Origin: Glomus cerebriforme
Lineage: Eukaryota > Glomeromycota > Glomeromycetes > Glomerales > Glomeraceae
DNA length: 18,015 nt
Assembly: GCA_003550305.1 (NCBI GenBank)
Contig: QKYT01000137.1
Span: 77,242 to 95,256, forward strand
Direction of reading: 5' to 3'
Of this stretch, positions 8,430 to 16,528 are shown one piece after another. Position 1 is the first letter of the stretch; each line of letters starts with the position of its first letter. The notes under the pieces are model-generated. The model saw nothing but the letters and a program-made list of their open reading frames with translations. It was not told the DNA's origin and ran no database searches. The translations under genes and the position numbers were made by a program.

Positions 8430-9955
8430 GAACCTACAAAAAAATAACTAAGTTTCACAGTTAAGTTGCAAAACTTACATTTCTATTTCTGTTTTTATAG
8501 CTGAATTTACAAAAAAAAGAAGAAATGTTCAGTTAAAATGTTTCTTAAAATAAAAAAAAACCAAAAAAAAAATAAAGTTTTGTAACAAAATAAACGTTAT
8601 GAAACTTACCAATTCACTAAAGCAAATTACAAAAAAGAAGAAACGGTCGATTAGAACGTTTCTAATATAGAAAAAAAAATGAAAAAATGAAATTCGTAAT
8701 GAAGTAATTCATTACAAAACTTATATTTCTTTTCCGATTCTGAATTTCCAAAGTTGAATCTATAAAAAAAAAAGAATGTTCAGTTAAAACGTTTCTTAAA
8801 GAAAAAAAACTAAAAAAAAATGAAATTTCATAATGAAATGAACATTACAAAACTTACATTTCAGTTTCTCAAGTCCAAGAGTAAATCTACAAAAAAAGAA
8901 GAAACATTTGATTAGAACGTTTCTTAAAAAAAATAAAAAAAATAAAGTTTTGTTATGAAACTTACGTTTTGAAAAAAAGTTTTAAAGTTTTAACTTTGAA
9001 ATTTACCAGATTTCTAAGCCGAAATCAAAAAAAGCCTGATCCTAGTACAAAAAAAAATGAAAAAAAAATATTAGTACCATTTCTACTAACGATTCTTTAA
9101 GTAAATGCATCAAATGAGAATTTCACGAAGAAACTTCCATATCTGAAATGAAATCCAAGAATCTACAAAAAGAAAAAAGAAAAAATGTTAAAAACATTTT
9201 TATTTAAAAAAACAAAAAAAAAAGAAAAAAAATGGCAAGTTTCACAAAAAAACTTACTGTTCCCAATTTTACGTACTAATCCAAAAGCAAAGAGAACCTA
9301 CAAAAGAAAAAAAAAGAAAATGTTAGAAATGTTTTTAATAAAAGAAAACCAAAAAAAAATATGGTAAGTTTCTCAAAAAAACTTAAGAAACTTATCATTT
9401 TTGATTTTAGCAGTATCAAATCAAAAGCACAAAGAATCTATAAAAAAAAAAGAAAAAATGTTAGGTATATTTCTTTAAAAAAAAATGAAAAAAATGATAA
9501 GTTTTGTGAAGAAACTTACTGTTTCCCTTTTCATTCTGGACTGAAAAGTTCAGAGAACTTATAAGAAAAAAAAGAAGAAACGGTAGAAACATTTCTTTAA
9601 AAAAAAATGAAAAAATGATAAATTTTATAAAGAAACTTACCATTTTCCCTTTCCAGTTCAGATCGAAGAACTCAAAGAATTTATAAGAAAAAAAAGAAAT
9701 GTTAATAAGTGTTTCTAAAAAAAAATAAAAAAAATGGTAAGTTTTATAAAAAAACTTACCGATTCCCACTTTCCAGTATCAGACTGAAAATTGAGAGACC
9801 TACAAAAGAAAAAAGAAGAAATGTTAGAAATGTTTCTTTAAAAAAAATTAAAAAAAATAATAAGTTTCGTAAAGAAATTAACTGTTTTTTAATTTCTAGA
9901 ATAAAGTTTAAAGTTCAAATGATGATTAAAAGTTGCCGATTTAAGGTTTAAATAA
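8430..9955 (-). repeat. Minus-strand mini-exon array, segment 2 (best preserved)
   Basis: About twelve units of 120-155 bp. On the minus strand each reads: T-rich tract and TAG acceptor, a core, then GTAAGTTT donor. Well-preserved cores lie at 9760-9799 (40 nt), 9258-9297 (40 nt), 9520-9557 (38 nt) and 8858-8886 (29 nt). The units at 9396-9437 and ~8720-8759 have lost the donor GT. CTAAC or close variants lie ~15-25 nt before many acceptors. Plus-strand open frames here (9185-9951) are K/N-rich shadows of the A tracts. Confidence 0.7.
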
Positions 9956-10527
9956 ATAATTAACTAAAATAAACTGCGGTTTAGCTTAATTGATAAGTGT
10001 GATATGCAGTTATTTTTTTTAAAATAAACTGCAGCTTGTATCATATGATACACATGATATAAAAAATGAACCTTTTTTCATTTTTTTTTTTCTTTTTCAA
10101 TTTGAATTTTTTTTTAATCAATCTTGTAAAAAGCTCCTCCTCTATGGATGGGTAGAAGTCATTAGTACCTACAGGGGAAGAGCTATTATTACTTTCTCTG
10201 CCTATTCATAGTAACAAAAAGAGGACGTATCAGTAGTAAGATATTTTAAAAAAAAAATTTTCTGAAACTAATCAAATGGTTTTGGCCTGAATTATTTTCA
10301 AATTTGGCTGAAAATATATTTAATATTGGCCAATATAATAATCCAGACCTGATTTTAAAGATTTTTAATAAATTTTAATAAAATTTTAATTATAATTTAT
10401 ANAAAAATTATTTTTTAATATATTTATTAGANAAGTAAATTTAAAATAAATAAAATTATAATTATATAATAACTATTTATTATAACTATTTATTATATTG
10501 AAAAAATATTAAGTGATATTGATATAT
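9956..10527. other. AT-rich spacer with small hairpins
   Basis: AAAATAAACTGC occurs twice (9966 and 10021) and its second copy pairs with TGCAGTTATTTT just before it. GTATCATATGATAC at 10038-10051 is a perfect palindrome. CTATGGATGGGTAG near 10142 pairs imperfectly with CTGCCTATTCATAG near 10180-10190 around an AGAGCT-containing loop. There are two unresolved bases, at 10402 and 10432. No gene is seen. Confidence 0.5.
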
Positions 10528-10688
10528 AGGTGTTACATAATAGTATATAATATGTTTAATAACTATTGGTATAGAAAAATGCATATGTTTACTGCATGTG
10601 TTAATAAACTTCAGTATACAGGTGTTTTACAATATGTTAAATAACTGATAGTGTTGTTCAACATGTTTTTTGATATATATTAACACCT
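10528..10688. repeat. Candidate 161-bp MITE
   Basis: AGGTGTTA (10528-10535) is inverted as TAACACCT (10681-10688). Inside, GGTGTT followed by ATATGTT.AATAACT occurs twice in direct orientation, and the right part (TGTTGTTCAACATGTTTTTTG) resembles the reverse complement of the 184-bp hairpin repeats. It may be a distant relative of them. Confidence 0.4.
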
Positions 10689-10734
10689 CCAAAACTTTCT
10701 GATATTCCCCTTCACTATAAACCTATTTTGAAAT

Positions 10735-11310
10735 CTCATATCCAAAGACCCAAACTTACAAAAGAAAGAATGTTAGCTAACATTCATTAAATTACAAAAA
10801 AAAACAGAATTTCAAAAAATTACTTTTGAAAAGGAAGTCCTTCAACTTCCTAAACCTAAAGAAATAAAAAGAACATTAATAAACATTCATAAATAAAAAA
10901 AAAAATAAAAAAAATAAAAAAAATCTATTTTAAAATTATTACCTTCATCTAGAGCTATACTTCAGTTTTCTAGAATCTAAAGTAAAATAAAAAGAATATT
11001 AGCAAATATTCATTTAATAAAAAAAATATTTTTAAAGTTATTACCTTCAAAATGAAAGTTCAGAGTTGTATTTTAGTTTTCTGAAACCTAAAAAATAAAA
11101 ACATTAATAAACATTCATAAATAAAAAAAAAATAAAAATTCATTTCGAAGTTATTACCTTTAAAATAGGAGTTTAGAACTATACTTCAGTTTTCTGAAAT
11201 TTAAAAAATACAAAAAGAATGTTAGTAAATATTTATTAAATAAAAAAAATATATATTTATTTACCTTTGAAATTAAAGTCTGGAGATAATGAGAGGAATC
11301 CAGAATTCTG
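10735..11310 (-). repeat. Minus-strand mini-exon array, segment 3
   Basis: Acceptors at ~11308 (TTTTTGCAG), 11088, 10977 and 10856 give a ~107-121-bp period. Cores are at 11265-11307 (43 nt), 11045-11087 (43 nt) and 10943-10976 (34 nt), each followed on the minus strand by donor GTAATAA or GTAAATA. Branch-like ACTAAC or GCTAAT words lie upstream of the polypyrimidine tracts. The unit near 11200 has lost its acceptor AG. Cores share a TTCTRRAAACTGAAGTATAG theme. Confidence 0.65.
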
Positions 11311-11825
11311 CAAAAAAAAAAAAAACCAAAAAAAAGAAAAAAAATCTGCATGCTACAGATTAAACATAAAGTTTGAAGAACTTATCAATTTTATCCAAAA
11401 CTTTGAAACCTAAAATTTAAAAAATCTTCAAAGATTTTTGCACAAAGTTTTTAATAAATTTGCAATATTGGAAATTATTGCAGATTTTTTCTAAAAACTT
11501 TACTAAAAAAATTTGAAGAAAATTATTTGAAGAACTGCACAGATATTTATCAAAAATACATAAAAAAAGTAAAATTTTACAGATTTTTGCAGTTCAGCAT
11601 CTCTAAAATTTTCCTAATAAATACAATAACTTAGAGATGCCAAATTTGTAGTTCTAAAAGAACCTAAAAAAAAGATGTTGTTAATAAAAAGAAATAAAAA
11701 GAATTGATAAAAATAATAATAAAATAATCTTACTAAGAAAAGTATATTACTAATAAAAAGATAAAAATGATAATGAAATTTAAATAGCCAAATAATTTGG
11801 TAGAAAAAAATATCTATATATAAAT
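11311..11825. other. AT-rich spacer with a 10-bp perfect hairpin
   Basis: GCATCTCTAA at 11597-11606 is perfectly inverted at 11631-11640. The word CAGATTTTT recurs several times. The open frames on the minus strand are low-complexity. Confidence 0.5.
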
Positions 11826-12030
11826 TATCAAAGGATATCTGGATGGATCTGTTAGATATCTGGATGATTTTCAATTCATCACCATGAATATCTGGATTGT
11901 ATTTTTGCTAAATGGATTAAATTAACAAATAACAGATTATAAACAGATCAGATTGGTGGATTACAGATTATCTGTGGGTTAAAATACTAAAATCAAATCC
12001 AATCTGAACTGATCTATTTGAAACACTAAC
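11826..12030. repeat. Degenerate repeat block C (inverted relative to 4774-5190)
   Basis: Contains GATATCTGGATGG, CAGATTATCTGTGGGTT and AATCAAATCCAATCTG words, ending in GAAACACTA, the reverse complement of TAGTGTTTC seen at 4966 and 14082. It directly abuts the left end of the Tigger element. Confidence 0.6.
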
Positions 12031-12312
12031 TACAATAATATCTCCATAAGTGTACACATCTAAAGTCAGCCATGTACATACACTTATGAAAGGTATATAC
12101 TTATAGAATAGCCAATAGAAAAATAGATTTTATTACAAAATTAAAAATTCTTAAATAAGTACTGTTTAAATAAATAAAGTTTAATAAATAAATTTAAACT
12201 TTGTGTATTTAATTTATATATTTTTAAACTCAATATATTTATTTATTTTCAATAAATTCAATTTATTTTTAATATACAAAAGCAATATATTTTGCAAAAA
12301 TAGCATTACTTT

Positions 12313-13745
12313 TTAACAAAAATATGTGTTAATGTCAGTTTGTTGCATTAAGCTTGTATTTTTGATCCTAAAATATTTTTTGATTTTTTTCACTAATTTC
12401 ACATATTCTTTCATGTTATTCTGTTGAAGTAGAAAGGTACATATAGTTTCTAAACTAGCGATTGTAATGCTAGGACTAATAATGAGAATTTTATTGCTAT
12501 CATTCATTTTATTTAAATCCACATTCTTCTTATTAGTATTCTTAAAAAGATATACAGTATGAGTTCTTCAATAACTTTATCATCTTTAGGAACTTCATGA
12601 ATAATATTCTCTTCTGGTATGTTAAGATATTCTTCTGTCTGCATTGGATATGAGAGATTAAGGGTTCAAAGTGAATTCGTGAGATCATGAATACTAAGTC
12701 TTTATTTTAGCAAATATTCTCTGAAATATTTCTAAAATTTATATTTATATTAGAAAGAATTTTTGTATGGTATTAGCAATTACTATTTATTTTGGAATTA
12801 ACCTCTCTTCAGGCTTGAATGATAAACCAAATTGCCTGTAAGACATCGATGTATAATTCCTCTATATAGTTACCTATTTCTATATATTGCAGCATCAAAC
12901 TTTTAAAATGAACAGTTAGATTTAAATATTAAAATATATGGTAAATCTAATAATTTTATTTATCATACATGAAAACGATGATAGTATCTTTTGAAGGATA
13001 TACTAATTGTTTTGGCATCTATGGTCTGAATTTTTGAAGTTATATTTGGAGACAAAAAATACATCAGCATATTGTAAGGTAAGGTCAGCTAGCTTGTAAT
13101 TAGAACAGTTGTTAAGGAGAAGTAATATATACTGACCTTTATACTTTAGACTAATTTAATAATTGAATTCCTGAAGCCACTCTTAAAAGAACAATATGAT
13201 TATTCAGACTTTGGTATTATTATGATATGTCATTGGTATGGTTTGGATTCTTATGTTTTTAAAGCAACATGATCTTTTGAATTTTCCAATGATTAAAAGT
13301 TTTAATTTATGTGAATCATCAGCATTTATATATAATGCAACTAAAAGATGTTCTTTGTTTACTTTATATTTAGAAAGATATTTGGTTACGAGTATTTGAT
13401 CGGGATTTAATCTACAAATACAATACTCATATAAGATAAGTAAGATAAATTTTCATTTGATTTTTTTTTATTTTAAGAATTTATTTATAAAAAAGTTCTG
13501 TTTCATCTATATTATAGATTCTTTTAAGAGGATAGTTAGAATAACATTTTCTTAATAAGGGTAAAGTATTAGCAATGATAGCCTCATCAGCAAATGAAGC
13601 TTCTTCTTTAAGCTTTCATTGGCAAATTCAAATCCTTTGGCAATCATCTTGGCTTTTTTAATAAGTATTACATCACTTAAAACTGTTTAATACTGGTAGT
13701 TTAAAACAAATTTCTTAAAAGTAAGCTCAAGTTTTGGATAGATAA
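12313..13745 (-). pseudogene. Tigger/CENP-B-like transposase, central and C-terminal part (pseudogene)
   Basis: Read on the minus strand through frameshifts and stops, successive pieces follow the Tigger (DDE_1 / CENP-B-like) transposase in order. First comes the end of the second DNA-binding half (YPKLELTFKKFVLNYQ, ~13690-13738). Next is the first catalytic-Asp motif IYNIDETELFYK (~13488-13523). Then come the KYKVNKEHLLVALYINADDS region (~13320-13375), LLLLNNCSNYKLADLTLQY (~13085-13150), DVLQAIWFIIQ and the NC-x-YHTKIL region (~12760-12850). The C-terminal tail ends at 12313 in TDINTYFC. The intact family has LLLLDN at the second catalytic Asp. Here it reads LLLLNN, so an active-site residue is lost in addition to the stops. 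The transposase would bind the terminal repeats and cut and paste the element. This copy cannot do so. Confidence 0.85.
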
Positions 13746-13746
13746 C

Positions 13747-14065
13747 TACCGTATATAGCGGGCCACAGTATCCCGGGTATCTTGCAAAAATCGGGGGTTT
13801 GACCCTGTACCCCCGGGTACTAAATAAAACCTAAAAATTCCGTTTTTTGCGAATATCTCACGATATACCGGTCCAATTTGAACGATCTTTTTTTTATTAT
13901 GAAGAGCTCAATGAGAGCTATCAAACAAAAAAAAGATGGCTCAAATCTGATCACTGGATCACGATATAATTGTAAAATATCCCCCCGGATACTATACAAT
14001 TCTATTAAATTTTTCAAGAGGGGTACTATGCATAGGGGGGGTACTATGGCCCGTGATATACGGTA
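13747..14065. mobile_element. 319-bp MITE with ACCGTATAT/GGGCCA termini
   Basis: Left end TACCGTATATAGCGGGCCAC and right end, inverted, TACCGTATATCACGGGCCAT agree except for a few bases, and a C-rich GTATCCCGGG / GTACCCCCC segment follows inside. Terminal TA on both sides fits a TA-inserting family, but no target duplication is independently proven. Inside, TTGAACGATCTTTTTTTT (~13877) pairs with AAAAAAAAGATGGCTCAA (~13927). The 62- and 65-codon open frames on the two strands are shadows. The GC-rich ends stand out sharply from the surroundings. Confidence 0.8.
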
Positions 14066-14081
14066 ATTTATAGTATTTTGA

Positions 14082-14232
14082 ATAGTGTTTCACATAAATT
14101 GAATTAAATCAAATTGAATCAGATTTGAATTCAATTCAATCAAATTACGAATCATTCAAATTTGATTCAATATTTGAATGAATCAAATTAAATCAATTTG
14201 AATTCGATTCAGATTTGATTTGAGCATCACCA
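14082..14232. repeat. Degenerate AATTCAAATC block D
   Basis: Variants of AATTGAATTC, GATTTGAATTC and AATCAAATT fill the block. It begins TAGTGTTTCACA and ends near GAGCATCACCAGTA. It lies in the material that interrupts the Tigger pseudogene. Confidence 0.6.
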
Positions 14233-14449
14233 GTATCACGTAATTCATAATTTCAGCCAGAATTAAATAATCTGCAATAAAATTGCCTTTTGAAAAATCT
14301 TGTGTAATCTAAAATTTTAATTTTTGAGAGAAACAAAATTTCTTTTTGGATTGTGTAATATTATATAAAATCCAAATAAGAAAATTTTGGCTAGCATTAT
14401 AAAATTTGGGCAAAATTAAATATATGATAAATAATATATGACAATTGGT
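14233..14449. other. AT-rich spacer inside the nested insertion
   Basis: TTTCAGCCAGAATT near 14262 and AATTTTGGCTAGCATT near 14383 are loosely inverted, and TTGTGTAAT occurs near 14302 and 14353. This may be a decayed small element. No coding potential. Confidence 0.4.
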
Positions 14450-14655
14450 TAAATTGAATTTGATTCAGATTTGATTCAGATTTGACTGATTTAGATTCAA
14501 TTCAGATTTAATTTGAACGAATCAAATCTAATTAAATCAAATTCAGATTTGATACCAAATCCAAATCTGAGATTCAAATTTGATTCGCAATTTGAAAATT
14601 CTGAATCGAATTAAATCAAATCTGAATTAAATCTGAATCAAATTTGATTCAGCTG
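14450..14655. repeat. Degenerate AATCAAATTTGATTC block E
   Basis: Made almost only of GATTCAGATTTG, AATCAAATC and TTTGATTC variants, hence rich in short inverted words. It ends near CAGCTGAATTGTC, just beside the N-terminal transposase fragment. Confidence 0.6.
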
Positions 14656-14696
14656 AATTGTCTGCAGAATACTAGTTTTAAATTTGAATTGATAAT

Positions 14697-14888
14697 TTCT
14701 GAACCAAGTTGTTCTTCTGCTGTTTATAAGATACGAGTAATAGTACTCTCATTAATTCTAATGCTCCATTTTTCTTCAATCCAGTTAATATACTGAGCCT
14801 GGATCCTTTTATTATTTTGAATGTAAATACAAAGTTCTCTTTTTTGGATTTTAGAAAGAGTGGTTCTTTTGAGAGATATTTTTAGGGG
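14697..14888 (-). pseudogene. Tigger transposase, N-terminal helix-turn-helix fragment
   Basis: The minus strand reads in one frame from about 14885: LKRTTLSKIQKRELCIYIQ, then a short N/K/R linker, then QYINWIEEKWSIRINESTI and TRIL followed by a stop codon and TAEEQL. This is the N-terminal CENP-B-type DNA-binding helix-turn-helix of Tigger transposases: the conserved KR.TL...QK.ELC start, the W-I-E-E-KW helix and the ESTITRIL recognition helix. The stop after RIL and the ~0.95-kb insertion that follows separate it from the rest at 13745. Together with the central part it accounts for nearly the whole protein. The true initiator is not clear, since stops occur just upstream of 14888. Confidence 0.85.
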
Positions 14889-15120
14889 TGTATGGCTATT
14901 TTAATAATATTAAATAATGGTGAATCATCATTCTTCTTTCTTAATTTAGATACATGACAGAATTCAACACTCTAATTTTTATTCTATGGGGGTTTGTTTA
15001 TACATTAACATGTGCTATTTTCTCATAAATATACAAAATATTTCCTGGCTATACTAATTTGGAATAATTAATCAAGCAAATATAAAAATATTCTCATACT
15101 TGTAAATACTGCAATTACAT

Positions 15121-15150
15121 GATTTTATTAGATTTTATTAGATTTTATTA
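15121..15150. repeat. Three perfect copies of GATTTTATTA
   Basis: Three direct 10-bp copies, a short microsatellite within the 5' flank of the Tigger element. Confidence 0.9.
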
Positions 15151-15192
15151 TTGAATTTAAGTTATTAATTTATCCTATTTTAAAATTAACTG

Positions 15193-15220
15193 TGACCAAA
15201 CAGTTATTGATGATTGGTCA
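15193..15220. repeat. Hairpin TGACCAA / TTGGTCA
   Basis: A perfect 7-bp stem with a 14-nt loop inside the right subterminal part of the Tigger element. It may be an end of another small insertion or part of the element's own subterminal structure. Confidence 0.4.
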
Positions 15221-15412
15221 ACATTATGTAAATGTCATGTGAATGCACTTATGGAGGGGTGTTCTATTATACTGGAACTTGGATTTGCTTGCATGTGCAG
15301 AACATGGAGGGAGTGTACTTAGCTCTAAGTTCCAAGCTTGGGACTGAGCTATGGTGTGCATATAGAGAGGGAGTGCACTTATAGAGGGTGCACTTATGGA
15401 GGTGTTACTGTA

Positions 15413-15881
15413 CAACAGTCATATCACTAAATACAGAAATCAAAGAGCAATAGATAAATTCAACAACACTATTATAATGCAGAAGAACATTAAGCCTCAA
15501 TCAATGATGGAACTCCTCTATCAAAGAATACATCACAAGTATTTTAAATTTAAAAAACATTGGTAAATGTATTGGTAATAGGAATTTTAGTATGGTGTGT
15601 TATACTTAAAGAAAACTAAGTTGCACCTATCGAGTGTGCTACCTTTACAAGTTACGCATTTCGCACAATGGGTTACACTTGCTGCCTGACAGGGGGTGTA
15701 TCATTAATTTATATAATGTATGCATGATTAATTTATAATCTTTTTATGCAATAAATAATGTTAAATCTTCTGTATTAAAATGCTATAAATAGTATTTTAA
15801 ATTTTAGATGATTTATTTTCAGATTATTGCGCAGAAAAAATATGTTCATACTGTCTTCGCATCACTCAATATCTGATCAGA
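15413..15881. other. Gene-free stretch with a GC-richer island
   Basis: Between about 15590 and 15700 the GC content rises, with words such as GTTGCACCTATCGAGTGTGC and TGCCTGACAGGGGGTGT. The words ATTAATTTATA repeat at about 15704 and 15727. No frame stays open for long and no terminal repeat is certain. It may be the remains of a small mobile element. Confidence 0.4.
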
Positions 15882-16206
15882 TCAATCATTTATATCGGAC
15901 CATTCTATCTCAATATTCTGATCAAGCTTTTCTATTACTTTTCTGCTATTGAACGAGCAATTTTCCTAATAGTTGAAGGGCCAACCATACATGAACGTAC
16001 AATAGTACGAATACCTAAATCAGTAACATACCTGCAGTCATATATATTAAGGTGCTCTAATCTGACATGATTTCGCTATTTCTTTGACAGCAGAATCATT
16101 AATACTATGGCATCCCATTAAGATGTTTTAATTAGAACATGCATATGCAATTTTTTGAATAGCGGTATCATTAATATATTCATATTCCCATAAATATGTT
16201 TCTAAT
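15882..16206 (-). pseudogene. Leucine-rich-repeat (F-box/AMN1-type) C-terminal remnant
   Basis: The minus strand reads, with stops and shifts, as cysteine-containing leucine-rich repeats. INDTAIQKIAYACSN is followed by a stop, then INDSAVKEIAKSC. After a shift comes a YVTDLGIRTIVRSC repeat, then STIRKIARS. A final shift gives VIEKLDQNIEIEW and the stop at 15882. The [ILV][TN]D.[AG]I..I...C pattern is that of LRR_CC repeats in F-box/AMN1-like substrate adaptors, a family expanded in Glomeromycotina. The L..L.L.GC part between repeats is mostly degraded, and no F-box is visible upstream. At least one in-frame stop and two frameshifts make it a pseudogene. It is not part of the secreted-protein gene 320 bp away. 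Confidence 0.65.
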
Positions 16207-16528
16207 ATTTATCCTACAGTTTAACTAAAATCAGTTAACAGATAGAGCTAGATAAAAAAACTTGTCATCCAATAAAAAGTTAAAAATTTAAAATTAGTAC
16301 CAATATTTCAATCACATATTATGCATTTTTTCCGATGCACATAGCATATGCGTGTTAAAATCCAAAGCCCAATTCGGGTGAAACTTTATTAATATTATAT
16401 GGTAATAGATAACATAATGATACAGTACATGAAAATAAAAAAAATAAACAATTAAAAGAATTAAGAAGTTGTTAAATCATAATTTTAATGTCCATTGTGG
16501 TCGAGCGTCATGTAGAGGTTGGGACCGG
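16207..16528. other. Spacer and probable 3' region of the secreted-protein gene
   Basis: This lies downstream of the minus-strand gene. AT-rich words such as TTGTTTATTTTTTTTATTTT on the minus strand at ~16435-16455 are candidates for 3'-end signals, but no perfect AATAAA is placed convincingly. GCATATGC near 16350 is palindromic. No further gene is seen. Confidence 0.4.

Larger units (their letters stand above)
12031..15412 (-). mobile_element. Tigger/pogo-type DNA transposon, decayed, with both TIRs
   Basis: The left end TACAATAATATCTCCATAAG and the right end, read inverted, TACAGTAACACCTCCATAAG match at 17 of 20 positions, and the match continues to about 25 bp. TA at both ends fits the TA target of the pogo/Tigger group. 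The right subterminal region repeats the TGCACTTAT[AG]GAGG word at about 15246, 15374 and 15389, probable transposase binding sites. The left subterminal has CATAAGTGTA inverted as TACACTTATG (12045-12054 / 12079-12088). The transposase remnant lies between, on the minus strand. A nested insertion splits it. Without that insertion the element would be about 2.4 kb, normal for the group. Confidence 0.8.

Noticed and set aside
9185..9951. Several open frames on both strands (60-102 codons)
   Set aside because: They follow the A tracts of the tandem array and give K/N- or F-rich peptides in different frames. The array explains them.
9971..10035. tRNA-like words GCGGTTTAGCTTAATTGATA
   Set aside because: It resembles a tRNA 5' half, but there is no B box or 3' acceptor arm. 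The second half is a simple hairpin.
4100..11310. CRISPR-like regular repeats and spacers
   Set aside because: Units are long, imperfect and AT-rich with variable spacing. There is no exact short repeat with unique spacers, and the DNA is eukaryotic in character.
11160..11874. Minus-strand open frames of 63 and 86 codons
   Set aside because: Low-complexity F/I/L/Y peptides from A-rich DNA. The first overlaps mini-exon array segment 3.
12650..12680. GGTTCAAAG B-box-like word
   Set aside because: It lies inside the transposase pseudogene, and no RNA gene structure surrounds it.
13820..14066. Open frames on both strands
   Set aside because: They lie inside the MITE and show no domain. Overlapping frames on opposite strands are expected by chance.
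15224..15415. 63-codon minus-strand open frame
   Set aside because: It is the terminal and subterminal region of the Tigger element, whose repeats happen to lack stops.
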